From: Enterobacter sp. Ag1 | Lineage (GTDB): Bacteria > Pseudomonadota > Gammaproteobacteria > Enterobacterales > Enterobacteriaceae | Assembly: GCA_000277545.1 (NCBI GenBank) | Contig: AKXM01000009.1 | Location: forward strand, 17,129 to 81,128 | DNA: 64,000 bases | Reading direction: 5' to 3' | Part shown: in pieces, positions 1 to 9,932 of the stretch | How the letters are laid out: each line of letters starts with the position of its first letter | How positions within the stretch are numbered: the stretch's first letter is position 1 | Made by a program: the position numbers and the translations under genes | The notes under the pieces: model-generated | The model's input: the letters and a program-made list of their open reading frames with translations, nothing else | What the model was told of the DNA's origin: nothing | Databases searched by the model: none

Positions 1-1
1 A

Positions 2-871
2 TCTCTTTTGCGTGTAACGGCCGCAGTGGAAAAAGGCTCGCAGCATCCGCTGGGTATGGCAGTAGTTAAAGCAGCACAGGAAAAGGGGATCGCAATACCC
101 GCAGTCACTCATTTCAATGCGCCGTCGGGTAAAGGTGTCTCAGGCGATGTCGAAGGTCAACGGGTTGTTATTGGTAATGAACTGGCTATGCAGGAAAACA
201 GTATCGTTATTGATAATCAAAAGGCCGTTGCGGATACGTTGCGGATGGAAGGCGCTACCGTTATCTATGTGGCCACAGACGGGCACCTTGCAGGCCTGAT
301 AGCTATCTCGGATCCCGTGAAAGCAACCACGCCGGATGCGCTTAAAGCTTTGCGTCAGGCGGGGATCCGCATCGTTATGCTCACCGGGGATAACCAGCTT
401 ACCGCTGAAGCAGTCGCACGGAAACTGGGAATAGATGAGGTTGAAGCCGGGATTCTGCCGGATGGCAAAAAAGCAGTGATAACCCGACTGAAAGCGTCTG
501 GCCATGTGGTTGCGATGGCCGGAGACGGTGTGAATGATGCCCCGGCGCTGGCAGCGGCTGACGTGGGTATAGCCATGGGAACGGGTACAGATGTGGCAAT
601 TGAAAGTGCCGGAGTCACCCTTCTCAAAGGCGACTTGATGATACTGAACAGGGCCCGTCATCTGTCAGAAATCACCATGAAAAATATCCGACAGAATCTG
701 TTTTTTGCATTTATCTACAACGCACTTGGCGTGCCTGTGGCTGCAGGTCTGCTTTATCCTGTGTATGGAATACTGCTGTCGCCAGTTATTGCGGCGGCGG
801 CCATGGCTCTTTCCTCCGTCAGCGTCATTGTGAATGCGTTGCGTCTGAAAAGTGTCAGGCTCGGGAAATAA
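2..871 (+). CDS. silP: SilP, silver/copper-exporting P-type ATPase (3' part)
   Basis: This is the C-terminal 289 residues of a P1B-type heavy-metal ATPase; the reading frame enters from the left edge. Visible family motifs are the nucleotide-binding SEHPLG-type signature (GSQHPLG), the hinge motif with LTGDN, and GDGVNDAPAL followed by two C-terminal membrane helices. The phosphorylated DKTGT motif lies outside the window. In the known sil/pco island SilP pumps Ag+ from the cytoplasm to the periplasm, where the SilCFBA efflux pump takes over. The family assignment is firm; the name SilP rather than another CopA-like ATPase rests on the adjoining DUF2933-pcoG-pcoE1-pcoA order. Confidence 0.9.
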   Translation, partial: SLLRVTAAVEKGSQHPLGMAVVKAAQEKGIAIPAVTHFNAPSGKGVSGDVEGQRVVIGNELAMQENSIVIDNQKAVADTLRMEGATVIYVATDGHLAGLIAISDPVKATTPDALKALRQAGIRIVMLTGDNQLTAEAVARKLGIDEVEAGILPDGKKAVITRLKASGHVVAMAGDGVNDAPALAAADVGIAMGTGTDVAIESAGVTLLKGDLMILNRARHLSEITMKNIRQNLFFAFIYNALGVPVAAGLLYPVYGILLSPVIAAAAMALSSVSVIVNALRLKSVRLGK

Positions 872-911
872 CACTGAGTGAAGGGGCTGTTACGAACAGA
901 AGGAGTCCAGT

Positions 912-1109
912 ATGAAAAGTACCACCTATGCGCTTATTGCTGTCGCCGCGATCGCGGCATTTGCCCTCCTGCGCGAACACTGGTCACATGTGGCAGGTTA
1001 CTGGCCATATCTGTTATTGCTGGTCTGCCCGCTAATGCATCTTTTCCACGGCCACGGAGGGCATGGAGATCATCAACATCAAGGAAGTGAAAACGATAAA
1101 AAAAATTAA
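912..1109 (+). CDS. DUF2933-type small membrane protein of the sil cluster
   Basis: A 65-residue protein follows silP by 40 bp and is probably co-transcribed with it. It has two hydrophobic segments (about residues 5-20 and 28-45) and a His-rich tail (HGHGGHGDHQHQ), suggesting a membrane protein that may bind metal. Start: ATG at 912 with an AGAAGGAG ribosome site about 10 bases upstream. DUF2933 proteins are regular members of silver/copper islands; their biochemical role is not established. It ends just before a strong hairpin that separates it from convergent pcoG. Confidence 0.75.
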   Translation: MKSTTYALIAVAAIAAFALLREHWSHVAGYWPYLLLLVCPLMHLFHGHGGHGDHQHQGSENDKKN

Positions 1110-1117
1110 TCCGGCAG

Positions 1118-1140
1118 ACGGGGCCGCGTCGCGGCCCCGT
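1118..1140. terminator. GC-rich hairpin between convergent silP operon and pcoG
   Basis: A near-perfect inverted repeat (ACGGGGCCGCG and its complement CGCGGCCCCGT, separated by a single base) lies between the DUF2933 stop at 1109 and the pcoG stop at 1143. The position between two convergent genes and its stability suggest a transcription terminator, possibly working both ways. No long U tract follows it on either strand, so Rho-independent action is not certain. Confidence 0.5.
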
Positions 1141-1142
1141 TA

Positions 1143-1880
1143 TCAGTCCAGGTATCGTTCGTAGTCTCTGGCATGCGCAAAGGCATGCTGTTCAAGTTTG
1201 TTATCAGCGGGTGCCGCTGCCCGGAACGCCAGTGAGTTAACAGGATTGTTATTGATGACCAGCTCGTAATGCAGATGAGGACCGGATGAACGTCCGCTGT
1301 TACCGGATAACGCAATAGCGTCTCCCCGGGTAACCCTGGCCCCTTTAGTAACGAGTATTTTATTGAGGTGGAGATAGCGAGTTTTAACACCGGCTTTTCC
1401 CGTTACTTCAACAAAATATCCCATGGTACTGTTGTATTCGGCCCGGGTGATTTTTCCGTCGATGACGCTGACTATTTTCGTGTTCATGGGCATGGAATAA
1501 TCAATGCCATTATGGGGACTCACTTTTCCCGATACCGGGTTAAGTCTTGCAGGATTGAAAGGCGAACTGAGTCTTGCTGTGGCCGGTAACGGATAATCGA
1601 GACTGCCTTTCCCGGAAGTATCGGAAAGGTTATAGAACTTTTTATCTGATATACGATACGCCGTGTAATTAAATGAACCGGACGTAAATTTATAGGCCAC
1701 GACACGTGATTTTCCCGCTTTCTTTTGCAGTACGAGTTTTAATGATTCATTTTTTTTCAAATGCCGCAGATTAAACCGGGAAGGCAAGGAGCGCTGAAGA
1801 GTAGCGATCTCGTTCGATTCCAGCCCCGAGCGGGTGGCTGAAAGGTAGGCATTTTCTTTTACGACATCGGTAGAATACAT
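1143..1880 (-). CDS. pcoG: PcoG, M23-family metallopeptidase of the copper island
   Basis: A 245-residue protein with a C-terminal LytM/M23 peptidase domain (about residues 105-215). The zinc-ligand motifs are visible: HNGIDYS (HxxxD) near residue 125 and GPHLHYE (HxH) near residue 205. M23 enzymes cut peptidoglycan cross-links or act as periplasmic factors. No clear signal peptide is present at the annotated ATG. In described copper/silver islands an M23 protein named PcoG lies between the sil and pco genes, as here; its link to copper resistance is unknown. It runs opposite to silP and pcoA. Confidence 0.8.
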   Translation of the reverse strand: MYSTDVVKENAYLSATRSGLESNEIATLQRSLPSRFNLRHLKKNESLKLVLQKKAGKSRVVAYKFTSGSFNYTAYRISDKKFYNLSDTSGKGSLDYPLPATARLSSPFNPARLNPVSGKVSPHNGIDYSMPMNTKIVSVIDGKITRAEYNSTMGYFVEVTGKAGVKTRYLHLNKILVTKGARVTRGDAIALSGNSGRSSGPHLHYELVINNNPVNSLAFRAAAPADNKLEQHAFAHARDYERYLD

Positions 1881-1972
1881 TTACTGGAATTCGCCGTTAG
1901 CATGAACACTGCGGCGTATGCTAGGGGTTTTCAGGAGGCGTGTCATCTGTCAGTTAATCGGGAGCACCGTTG

Positions 1973-2059
1973 ATGGTCGTCATTTTTGTAACATATCTTG
2001 TTTCCCGTTTGCTCCTGAAGCTCTGGGAACTGTATGACCAGCCCGACGGTGATGATTAA
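1973..2059 (+). CDS. Possible 28-residue membrane peptide
   Basis: In the 288-bp gap between pcoG and pcoE1, an ATG at 1973 with a GGGAG ribosome site about 8 bases upstream opens a 28-codon frame ending TAA at 2057-2059. The peptide starts MVVIFVTYLVSRLLLKLW, a single hydrophobic helix, followed by an acidic tail ending DGDD. The shape resembles small membrane peptides. No homologue is known to me and chance is possible. The rest of the gap shows nothing else recognisable. Confidence 0.25.
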   Translation: MVVIFVTYLVSRLLLKLWELYDQPDGDD

Positions 2060-2168
2060 CGGGACTGAAACAGGTTACGGCAGAGCAATATGGGGCTCAT
2101 GTCCTGCTACGTAACCCGTCAGTAAAGCCCTGCTGCGCACCTGACGCTAAGCACTAACCCGCCTGCAG

Positions 2169-2618
2169 TTACCTGGTCGAATACAGCCCGCGAAGCTTTC
2201 TTGCCTGCGTCTGATGTGCTTCCGCACCGGCATTATTGACCTGCTCATGCACGAGAGCGGCTTTTTCTCCGGCATTCAGTTCGTTAAAAGAAGAAGACGA
2301 GGTCTTTGAATTTGCATCACTGCCGGACAGCATTTTTTTATGTTCCTCAATCATTTTCTGATGCGCATAGGACGCGCTGTTGTTCATAAATGAATGAGCA
2401 ACAATGGCCCTTTCATGTTCATTCATTTCAGAGAATGAGGGCGTGTTGTTTTTATTAACCCTGTCCGGTAAGTTTTCATGCGTCGAGGAATTCACATGAC
2501 TGACGGCTGAGGCATTATTAACAAATCGATGTGCTTCATGGGCAATATCACTGGACTGAGCAAAAGCTGCCCCACAAAATAAAGCTGTAAACGCAGTGGT
2601 CGTGATTAATATATTCAT
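2169..2618 (-). CDS. pcoE1: PcoE-like periplasmic copper-binding protein (PcoE1)
   Basis: A 149-residue secreted protein with a signal peptide (cleavage near AFA/QS). The mature part contains two copies of a motif, FSEMNEHERAIVAHSFMNN and FNELNAGEKAALVHEQVNN, also found in PcoE at 9270-9704 (FSEMNEHEKAAVVHEKANN). PcoE/SilE proteins bind Cu or Ag in the periplasm as a metal sponge. Here the Met and His content is lower than in PcoE2. It is transcribed divergently from pcoA across a shared 234-bp promoter region. Start: ATG at 2618 with AAGG upstream. Confidence 0.8.
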   Translation of the reverse strand: MNILITTTAFTALFCGAAFAQSSDIAHEAHRFVNNASAVSHVNSSTHENLPDRVNKNNTPSFSEMNEHERAIVAHSFMNNSASYAHQKMIEEHKKMLSGSDANSKTSSSSFNELNAGEKAALVHEQVNNAGAEAHQTQARKLRGLYSTR

Positions 2619-2718
2619 GTGTAATTACCTTCTGAGGTACATAAAAGATGTCCTTATGATCATATATAAAAATAATCAACCTGTGGGGAAGATGACGTAA
2701 ATGTAATACAGCTATGTA

Positions 2719-2736
2719 CATTACACGATTGTAATG
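2719..2736. promoter_or_regulatory. Inverted repeat upstream of pcoA, candidate PcoR operator
   Basis: CATTAC (2719-2724) and GTAATG (2731-2736) form a hyphenated inverted repeat, and a related GTAAATGTAATAC lies 20 bp to the left. It sits about 117 bp before the pcoA start in the divergent pcoE1/pcoA region. PcoR is known to bind a copper box before pcoA; assigning this repeat to it is inference from position and symmetry. It differs from the box before pcoE at 9081. Confidence 0.5.
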
Positions 2737-2852
2737 AATTTGTTTCTTAAGGTGTGCTAGCTTCATTTCATTGTAAGTGGATGAACCAGTAATTTAATTT
2801 AAATCGGTTCTCGAATTCTGTCAGTAACCATACTTTAAATAAGGGAATGCGC

Positions 2853-4670
2853 ATGCTGTTGAAAACGTCTCGACGAACTTTCCTGAAGGGGTTAACCCTC
2901 TCTGGCGTAGCCGGAAGTCTTGGCGTATGGAGTTTCAATGCGCGTTCCAGTCTGAGCCTGCCAGTTGCCGCATCCCTGCAGGGTACTCAGTTTGACCTGA
3001 CCATTGGTGAAACGGCCGTCAATATCACGGGCAGTGAGCGTCAGGCCAAAACAATCAATGGAGGCCTGCCGGGGCCCGTTCTTCGCTGGAAAGAAGGTGA
3101 CACCATTACCCTGAAGGTCAAAAACCGTCTTAATGAACAGACGTCCATTCACTGGCACGGCATTATTCTTCCGGCCAATATGGATGGTGTTCCGGGGCTG
3201 AGTTTTATGGGCATAGAGCCTGATGATACCTACGTTTACACCTTTAAGGTTAAGCAGAACGGGACTTACTGGTACCACAGCCATTCCGGTCTGCAGGAAC
3301 AGGAGGGGGTATACGGTGCCATTATCATCGATGCCAGGGAGCCAGAACCGTTTGCTTACGATCGTGAGCATGTGGTCATGTTGTCTGACTGGACCGATGA
3401 AAATCCTCACAGCCTGCTGAAAAAATTAAAAAAACAGTCGGATTACTACAATTTCAATAAACCAACCGTTGGCTCTTTTTTCCGCGACGTGAATACCAGG
3501 GGGCTGTCAGCCACCATTGCCGATCGGAAAATGTGGGCTGAAATGAAAATGAATCCGACTGACCTCGCGGATGTCAGTGGCTACACCTACACCTATCTCA
3601 TGAACGGGCAGGCCCCGCTGAAAAACTGGACCGGACTGTTCCGTCCCGGTGAAAAGATACGCTTACGGTTTATCAACGGCTCGGCAATGACCTATTTCGA
3701 TATCCGTATCCCCGGGCTGAAAATGACGGTCGTGGCTGCAGATGGCCAGTATGTAAACCCGGTTACCGTTGACGAATTCAGGATTGCCGTTGCCGAAACC
3801 TATGATGTCATTGTGGAGCCTCAGGGTGAGGCCTATACCATCTTCGCACAATCCATGGACAGGACCGGTTACGCTCGAGGGACACTGGCCACGAGAGAGG
3901 GGTTAAGTGCTGCCGTTCCCCCCCTCGATCCCCGTCCTCTGTTGACCATGGAAGACATGGGTATGGGGGGAATGGGACATGATATGGCAGGAATGGACCA
4001 CAGCCAGATGGGAGGCATGGATAACAGCGGAGAGATGATGTCTATGGACGGTGCTGACCTTCCGGATAGCGGGACATCCTCCGCGCCCATGGATCACAGC
4101 AGCATGGCCGGTATGGATCATTCCCGGATGGCCGGAATGCCGGGTATGCAAAGTCATCCTGCGTCAGAAACGGATAACCCACTGGTTGATATGCAGGCGA
4201 TGAGCGTCTCTCCGAAATTAAATGATCCGGGTATTGGTCTTCGAAATAACGGAAGAAAGGTTCTCACGTACGCGGATTTGAAAAGCCGCTTTGAGGATCC
4301 TGACGGACGTGAACCTGGCCGTACCATAGAACTGCATTTAACCGGCCACATGGAAAAGTTTGCCTGGTCATTTAACGGAATCAAGTTTTCAGATGCCGCA
4401 CCGGTGCTGCTGAAATACGGTGAGCGGCTCAGGATCACGCTGATCAACGATACCATGATGACTCACCCCATTCACCTGCATGGTATGTGGAGCGATCTGG
4501 AAGATGAAAACGGTAATTTCATGGTTCGTAAACACACAATAGATGTTCCCCCTGGTACAAAACGCAGTTACAGAGTGACAGCAGATGCGCTTGGCCGCTG
4601 GGCGTATCACTGCCATTTGCTCTATCACATGGAAATGGGAATGTTTCGTGAAGTCCGGGTGGAGGAATGA
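2853..4670 (+). CDS. pcoA: PcoA, periplasmic multicopper oxidase
   Basis: A 605-residue multicopper oxidase that oxidises Cu(I) in the periplasm. It has a twin-arginine signal (TSRRTFLKG). Copper-ligand motifs are all present: [20 protein letters not shown] and [13 protein letters not shown] Met/His-rich insert at about residues 365-435 repeats MDHS-MAGM units and probably carries extra copper. The ATG at 2853 is preferred over the one at 2847 because AAGGGA lies six bases before it. It is the first gene of pcoABCD; its stop overlaps the pcoB start region. Confidence 0.97.
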   Translation: MLLKTSRRTFLKGLTLSGVAGSLGVWSFNARSSLSLPVAASLQGTQFDLTIGETAVNITGSERQAKTINGGLPGPVLRWKEGDTITLKVKNRLNEQTSIHWHGIILPANMDGVPGLSFMGIEPDDTYVYTFKVKQNGTYWYHSHSGLQEQEGVYGAIIIDAREPEPFAYDREHVVMLSDWTDENPHSLLKKLKKQSDYYNFNKPTVGSFFRDVNTRGLSATIADRKMWAEMKMNPTDLADVSGYTYTYLMNGQAPLKNWTGLFRPGEKIRLRFINGSAMTYFDIRIPGLKMTVVAADGQYVNPVTVDEFRIAVAETYDVIVEPQGEAYTIFAQSMDRTGYARGTLATREGLSAAVPPLDPRPLLTMEDMGMGGMGHDMAGMDHSQMGGMDNSGEMMSMDGADLPDSGTSSAPMDHSSMAGMDHSRMAGMPGMQSHPASETDNPLVDMQAMSVSPKLNDPGIGLRNNGRKVLTYADLKSRFEDPDGREPGRTIELHLTGHMEKFAWSFNGIKFSDAAPVLLKYGERLRITLINDTMMTHPIHLHGMWSDLEDENGNFMVRKHTIDVPPGTKRSYRVTADALGRWAYHCHLLYHMEMGMFREVRVEE

Positions 4671-4675
4671 TGCGA

Positions 4676-5566
4676 ATGAAGAGAAATTTGAAGGCCATAC
4701 CTGTTCTGGTCGCCGGTTTGTTTACCTCACAGCTTTCTATTGCGGCGGGCTCCGTCTCTGCAGATCCCCACGCCGGGCACGACATGTCTGCCATGCAGAT
4801 GCCAGCAGATGAGAATTTCACTGAGATGACGTCAATGGAGCCCATTGTAACTGAGAGCAGAACGCCAATTCCGCCTGTTACCGATGCCGACCGGAAGGCT
4901 GCATTCGGCAATTTACAGGGGCATGCGATTCACGACAGTGCGATTAATTATCTGGTTCTGCTGGATCAACTGGAATGGCAACGGTCGGATAACACCAACA
5001 ATTTCAGCTGGAGTGTTAACAGCTGGATTGGAGGCGACACAGATCGGATTTGGCTAAAGAGTGAAGGTGAACGAAGCAATGGGGAAACGGAGGCGGCTGA
5101 AGCGCAGTTACTCTGGGGACATGCGGTTGGCCCATGGTGGGATTTGGTTGCGGGTGTCAGGCAGGATTTCAGACCTGCTTCTGCCCGGACCTGGGCTGCT
5201 GTCGGTTTTCAGGGGCTGGCACTCTATAATTTTGAGTCTGAAATTACGGGTTTTGTCAGTAATGGCGGAAAAGCAGCCCTTCGTCTGGGAGGAGAATACG
5301 ACGTTTTACTGACTAACCGGCTCATACTCCAGCCATCCTATGAGGTGAATTTCTACAGTCAGGATGATGAATCGCGGGGTCGCGGCAGGGGACTGACTGA
5401 CACAGAGCTGGGGCTCCGGCTGCGCTATGAAATACGCCGTGAGTTTGCACCCTATATAGGCGTTTCCTGGAATCAACTTTACGGGAAAACATCCGATATG
5501 GCGAAAAGAGAAGGTGAGAAAGACCATCAGGTAGTATTCCTGGCGGGAGCCAGAATCTGGTTTTAA
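4676..5566 (+). CDS. pcoB: PcoB, outer-membrane copper resistance protein
   Basis: A 296-residue secreted protein (signal [15 protein letters not shown]...), with a short Met/His segment after the signal ([11 protein letters not shown]) and then amphipathic beta-rich sequence typical of the CopB/PcoB outer-membrane barrel. It works with PcoA to limit periplasmic copper. Three ATGs (4667, 4670, 4676) follow the GGAGG at 4661-4665; 4676 gives the usual family length, while 4667 and 4670 overlap the pcoA stop. It lies second in the pco operon. Confidence 0.95.
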   Translation: MKRNLKAIPVLVAGLFTSQLSIAAGSVSADPHAGHDMSAMQMPADENFTEMTSMEPIVTESRTPIPPVTDADRKAAFGNLQGHAIHDSAINYLVLLDQLEWQRSDNTNNFSWSVNSWIGGDTDRIWLKSEGERSNGETEAAEAQLLWGHAVGPWWDLVAGVRQDFRPASARTWAAVGFQGLALYNFESEITGFVSNGGKAALRLGGEYDVLLTNRLILQPSYEVNFYSQDDESRGRGRGLTDTELGLRLRYEIRREFAPYIGVSWNQLYGKTSDMAKREGEKDHQVVFLAGARIWF

Positions 5567-5605
5567 CGCACTGATATAAAACACTCAACTAAACAGGTAA
5601 ATAAA

Positions 5606-5986
5606 ATGTCGATTTTACATAAAGCCATTCTTACAGGTGGCCTCGTTATGGGCGTTGCTTTCTCTGCTATGGCCCATCCGGAATTAAAAAGCTCTGTGCC
5701 ACAGGCTGATTCAGCCGTAGCGGCCCCGGAAAAGATTCAGCTTAATTTCTCGGAAAATCTGACCGTGAAATTCTCAGGTGCAAAATTAACGATGACGGGT
5801 ATGAAAGGCATGTCATCACATTCTCCGATGCCGGTCGCGGCAAAAGTGGCGCCAGGCGCTGACCCTAAATCGATGGTCATTATTCCGCGAGAGCCTTTAC
5901 CCGCTGGCACTTATCGTGTTGACTGGCGCGCGGTTTCTTCAGATACGCACCCTATTACCGGTAATTACACCTTTACAGTGAAGTAA
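5606..5986 (+). CDS. pcoC: PcoC, periplasmic copper chaperone
   Basis: A 126-residue protein with a signal peptide cut after AMA, giving a mature N terminus HPEL whose histidine is a Cu(II) ligand in this family. The Met-rich loop ([13 protein letters not shown]) binds Cu(I). The beta-sandwich fold and length match CopC/PcoC. It is 5 bp upstream of pcoD, whose membrane protein it is thought to supply with copper. The start has AACAGGTAA upstream. Confidence 0.96.
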
Positions 5987-5990
5987 TATT

Positions 5991-6920
5991 ATGAACGACC
6001 TGATTATGATTGTTATTCGTTTTCTTCTTTATCTGGATTTGATGGTAATATTTGGATTGCCATTTTTTCAGATATATGGAATAAGCGGTGTCAGACATGA
6101 AACCTATAACCTGACTAATTTCAGGTCGTTTATAACCTTTGCTGTTGTTACAGGCATCATTCTTACTGGCATTAATATGCTCCTGGTATCTAATGCCATG
6201 AGTGGAGTAACTGACCTCAGAGAATTATCCATCCATGTTATCGAGATGGTGATAGAAGAAACTGATGTGGGTATTAGCTGGATTGTCAGGCTCTGTGCCC
6301 TGTTTACCACACTCGGTGCTTTGTTCCTTTACACTAATAAGAGAGTATTGTCCTGCCTGCTGATGACGATGAGTGGGGGCGTGGCGCTGGCTACACTTGC
6401 CTGGGGAGGACACGCCGTTATGCATGACGGTCTGCATTACTATCTCCATTTACTGAGCGATCTGACCCATCTCGGCGCTGCAGGTGCCTGGACAGGTGCT
6501 CTGGTTGCATTTGCTATCCTGCTGATGCGCAGAAACGAGCATAATGCACAGAGCGTCATTGTGATATCTGACTCCCTGGCAAAATTTGCCACGGCAGGAA
6601 CGGTGATTGTTGTAGCCCTGATCCTGAGTGCGCTGGTCAACTATCTGTATATTGCTGAGGGTAACTTAACTCCCTTATTCAACAGTTCCTGGGGGAGGAT
6701 ATTGCTTGCCAAGACGGCTCTGTTTGTTCTGATGCTTCTTCTGGCTGCAGCAAACCGGTTTCACCTGGGTCCCCGGCTTGAAGTTATGGTCAGGGAAGGG
6801 AATTATGATCGCAGCGTTGCCCTGATGCGAAACAGCATCCTGACAGAATTCGTTGTTGCGATTATCATTCTGGGCGCCGTAGCGTGGCTCGGAATGCTTG
6901 CTCCGTCTCAGGTCAGCTAG
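5991..6920 (+). CDS. pcoD: PcoD, inner-membrane copper transport protein
   Basis: A 309-residue integral membrane protein with about eight hydrophobic segments, matching the CopD family. It contains His residues in mid-membrane context ([20 protein letters not shown]), plausible copper ligands. CopD/PcoD is believed to move copper into the cytoplasm or to copper enzymes together with PcoC. It follows pcoC by 4 bp and ends the structural part of the operon. Confidence 0.95.
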
Positions 6921-6974
6921 GGGACAGCCAAAGCTCATGCGTGAGATTTTTACTTTCATATCAGCGAGTTGACC

Positions 6975-7655
6975 ATGCAGCGTATTTTAATCGTTGAAGA
7001 CGAACAAAAAACAGGTCGTTACCTGCAGCAGGGACTGGTTGAGGAAGGCTATCAGGCCGATCTCTTTAATAATGGCCGCGATGGTCTCGGGGCCGCGTCG
7101 AAGGGACAGTATGATTTGATAATACTGGACGTGATGCTGCCTTTCCTCGACGGGTGGCAAATCATCAGCGCACTGAGGGAGTCCGGGCACGAAGAACCGG
7201 TCCTGTTTTTAACCGCAAAGGACAACGTGCGGGACAAAGTGAAAGGACTGGAGCTTGGCGCAGATGACTACCTGATTAAGCCCTTTGATTTTACGGAGCT
7301 GGTTGCACGTGTAAGAACCCTACTGCGCCGGGCACGCTCGCAGGCCGCAACAGTCTGCACCATCGCCGATATGACCGTTGATATGGTGCGCCGGACCGTG
7401 ATCCGTTCGGGGAAGAAGATCCATCTCACCGGTAAAGAATACGTTCTGCTTGAGTTGCTGCTGCAACGCACCGGAGAAGTGTTACCCAGGAGTCTTATCT
7501 CGTCCCTGGTCTGGAACATGAATTTTGACAGTGATACGAATGTGATTGATGTCGCCGTGAGACGTCTGAGAAGTAAAATTGATGATGACTTTGAGCCAAA
7601 ACTGATCCATACCGTTCGCGGTGCCGGATATGTCCTGGAGATCAGAGAAGAGTGA
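6975..7655 (+). CDS. pcoR: PcoR, copper-responsive OmpR-type response regulator
   Basis: A 226-residue regulator: receiver domain at residues 1-115 (acidic VEDE near the N terminus, phospho-acceptor Asp in LIILDVMLP, Lys in KPFD) and an OmpR/PhoB winged-helix DNA-binding domain at about 125-225 ([11 protein letters not shown] and [10 protein letters not shown]). ATG at 6975 is chosen over the upstream TTG. It activates pcoABCD. Its stop codon overlaps the GTG of pcoS, so the two are translationally coupled. Confidence 0.96.
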   Translation: MQRILIVEDEQKTGRYLQQGLVEEGYQADLFNNGRDGLGAASKGQYDLIILDVMLPFLDGWQIISALRESGHEEPVLFLTAKDNVRDKVKGLELGADDYLIKPFDFTELVARVRTLLRRARSQAATVCTIADMTVDMVRRTVIRSGKKIHLTGKEYVLLELLLQRTGEVLPRSLISSLVWNMNFDSDTNVIDVAVRRLRSKIDDDFEPKLIHTVRGAGYVLEIREE

Positions 7656-9052
7656 GGTTCAAAATTTCCCTGACCACACGCCTGAGCCTGATTTTTTCTG
7701 CGGTGATGCTTACGGTATGGTGGTTATCAAGTTTTATCCTGATTAGCACCCTTAATGGCTATTTCGATAATCAGGACCGCGATTTTCTGACAGGTAAACT
7801 TCAGCTCACCGAAGAGTTTCTTAAGACAGAAACGTTCCAGAACAAGACGGATATAAAATCATTAACTGAAAAAATAAATGATGCGATGGTGGGGCACAAT
7901 GGTTTATTCATTTCTATAAAAAATATGGAAAATGAAAAAATCGTGGAGCTGTATGCTAAAAACTCTGTTGTCCCTGCGATCCTGCTGAATAAGTCGGGTG
8001 ATGTTCTCGACTATATGATCCAGACTGAAGAAAATAATACCGTGTATCGCAGTATCTCGCGGCGGGTTGCTGTGGTTCCGGAACAGGGTCGAAGCAAACA
8101 TTTCATCATTACGGTTGCCACGGATACCGGGTATCACACCCTGTTTATGGATAAGCTCAGTACCTGGCTGTTCTGGTTCAATATCGGTCTGGTCTTTATT
8201 TCTATTTTTCTGGGCTGGCTGACCACACGTATTGGTCTGAAACCGCTACGGGAAATGACCAGTCTGGCTTCCTCCATGACCGTACACAGCCTGGATCAGC
8301 GTCTTAATCCCGATCTGGCTCCGCCGGAAATATCTGAGACCATGCAGGAGTTCAATAATATGTTCGATCGCCTGGAGGGGTCATTCCGGAAACTGTCAGA
8401 TTTCTCTTCTGATATCGCACATGAGTTGCGTACCCCGGTCAGTAATCTGATGATGCAGACGCAGTTTGCACTGGCAAAGGAAAGGGATGTTTCGCATTAC
8501 CGTGAAATTTTATTCGCGAACCTGGAAGAACTGAAAAGATTGTCACGAATGACCAGTGACATGCTTTTTCTGGCACGTTCAGAGCATGGTCTGCTGCAAC
8601 TGGATAAACATGATGTGGATCTGGCCGCCGAACTGAATGAATTACGTGAGCTGTTCGAGCCTCTGGCAGACGAGTCAGGAAAGACAATCACGGTTGAAGG
8701 AGAGGGCGTTGTTGCCGGAGACAGCGATATGCTGCGACGTGCTTTCAGCAACCTGCTTTCCAATGCAATCAAGTATTCTCCCGATAAGACCTGTACTGCT
8801 ATACGCCTTGAGCGTGACAGTGACTTTGTAAACGTGATGATTACGAATGCGATGTCTGGCTCAGTTCCCGCCAATCTTGAACGTTTGTTTGACCGGTTCT
8901 ATCGCGCAGACTCATCACGGGTTCACAACACCGAAGGCGCGGGGCTGGGATTATCAATAACGAGGTCAATCATTCTCGCTCACGGTGGCGAATTGTCAGC
9001 AGTACAGCGGGGGCGGGAAATTGTGTTCAAAGTGCGTTTATTAAGGGATTAA
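7652..9052 (+). CDS. pcoS: PcoS, copper sensor histidine kinase
   Basis: A 466-residue membrane kinase starting with GTG at 7652, overlapping the pcoR stop. Two membrane helices (about residues 9-31 and 167-188) enclose a periplasmic sensor region; a HAMP segment follows. The H-box is [11 protein letters not shown] and the ATP-binding domain has the N-box ([10 protein letters not shown]) and the G-box (GAGLGLSI). It phosphorylates PcoR in response to periplasmic copper, like the chromosomal CusS. Confidence 0.96.
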   Translation: MRFKISLTTRLSLIFSAVMLTVWWLSSFILISTLNGYFDNQDRDFLTGKLQLTEEFLKTETFQNKTDIKSLTEKINDAMVGHNGLFISIKNMENEKIVELYAKNSVVPAILLNKSGDVLDYMIQTEENNTVYRSISRRVAVVPEQGRSKHFIITVATDTGYHTLFMDKLSTWLFWFNIGLVFISIFLGWLTTRIGLKPLREMTSLASSMTVHSLDQRLNPDLAPPEISETMQEFNNMFDRLEGSFRKLSDFSSDIAHELRTPVSNLMMQTQFALAKERDVSHYREILFANLEELKRLSRMTSDMLFLARSEHGLLQLDKHDVDLAAELNELRELFEPLADESGKTITVEGEGVVAGDSDMLRRAFSNLLSNAIKYSPDKTCTAIRLERDSDFVNVMITNAMSGSVPANLERLFDRFYRADSSRVHNTEGAGLGLSITRSIILAHGGELSAVQRGREIVFKVRLLRD

Positions 9053-9080
9053 TCCCGTTATTCAGGAGAAACATGGAAGG

Positions 9081-9094
9081 TGACAAAATTGTCA
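9081..9094. promoter_or_regulatory. CusR/PcoR-type copper box before pcoE
   Basis: TGACAA-AA-TTGTCA is a perfect symmetric site of the form TGACAA-N2-TTGTCA, the core bound by the chromosomal regulator CusR. It lies 176 bp before the pcoE start, on its own promoter separate from pcoABCD. Published work shows pcoE responds to chromosomal CusRS; this site explains that. The gap 9053-9269 otherwise shows no gene. Confidence 0.75.
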
Positions 9095-9269
9095 TCATTC
9101 AGTCACGCGATAAACAGAGGCGGTTTTTTATAATCATTCATAAATCAGGAGCAGAGTGATAATTCAATCGCCTGGTTCCTGGAGTGATGAATAACCCGCC
9201 CTGAGATCAAATGCTTTCTCTGTTATAAGCCGTTGATTGTTTGGGTATGAAAACACCGGAGACCCAACC

Positions 9270-9704
9270 ATGAAAAAGATCCTTGTATCATTTGTTGCCA
9301 TTATGGCTGTCGCTTCATCCGCCATGGCTGCAGAGACAATGAACATGCATGACCAGGTAAATAATGCCCAGGCACCCGCCCATCAGATGCAGTCAACCTC
9401 TGAAAAAAGCGCTGTTCAGGGAGACAGTATGACAATGATGGATATGAGCGGACACGATCAGGCTGCAATGTCCCATGAAATGATGCAAAACGGCAACGCT
9501 TCTGCCCACCAGGACATGGCGGAAATGCATAAAAAAATGATGAATGGCAAATCAGGAGCCACCAACGAAACCGCAAAGTCATTTTCTGAAATGAACGAGC
9601 ATGAAAAAGCCGCAGTTGTGCACGAGAAGGCGAATAATGGTCAGTCTTCAGTGATTCATCAGCAGCAGGCTGAAAAGCATCGCAGCCAGGCCACTCAGAA
9701 TTAA
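9270..9704 (+). CDS. pcoE: PcoE (PcoE2), periplasmic copper-binding protein
   Basis: A 144-residue secreted protein (signal cut after AMA, start ATG at 9270). The mature part is rich in Met and His (MNMHDQVNNAQAPAHQM, MTMMDMSGHDQAAMSHEMM), with the NNAxAxAHQ repeats seen in SilE and PcoE1. It is a periplasmic copper sink induced early through the copper box at 9081. A strong terminator follows at 9755. Confidence 0.95.
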   Translation: MKKILVSFVAIMAVASSAMAAETMNMHDQVNNAQAPAHQMQSTSEKSAVQGDSMTMMDMSGHDQAAMSHEMMQNGNASAHQDMAEMHKKMMNGKSGATNETAKSFSEMNEHEKAAVVHEKANNGQSSVIHQQQAEKHRSQATQN

Positions 9705-9754
9705 CCCGCAGCCCCACTTGTTAGACCCTCTTTTGACGCCGATTTCACTGGCTT

Positions 9755-9780
9755 ACGCTCCCGTCCGGGAGCGTTTTTTT
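9755..9780 (+). terminator. Rho-independent terminator after pcoE
   Basis: A 9-bp perfect stem (ACGCTCCCG with CGGGAGCGT), loop TC, followed by a run of seven T residues. It ends the pco region 50 bp after the pcoE stop. Confidence 0.9.
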
Positions 9781-9932
9781 ATTCACTTATTTATCGTCAA
9801 CTATCATGGTGACTGTATTTTATTGTGCTGTCCTACATGTCTGAGAAATTACCAAGGCTACCTCCTTGTAAACCAACGCAGGGGGACGTGATAAGATATG
9901 TCGGTTATTTTGCAGGCTCAGGACAGAGACAG

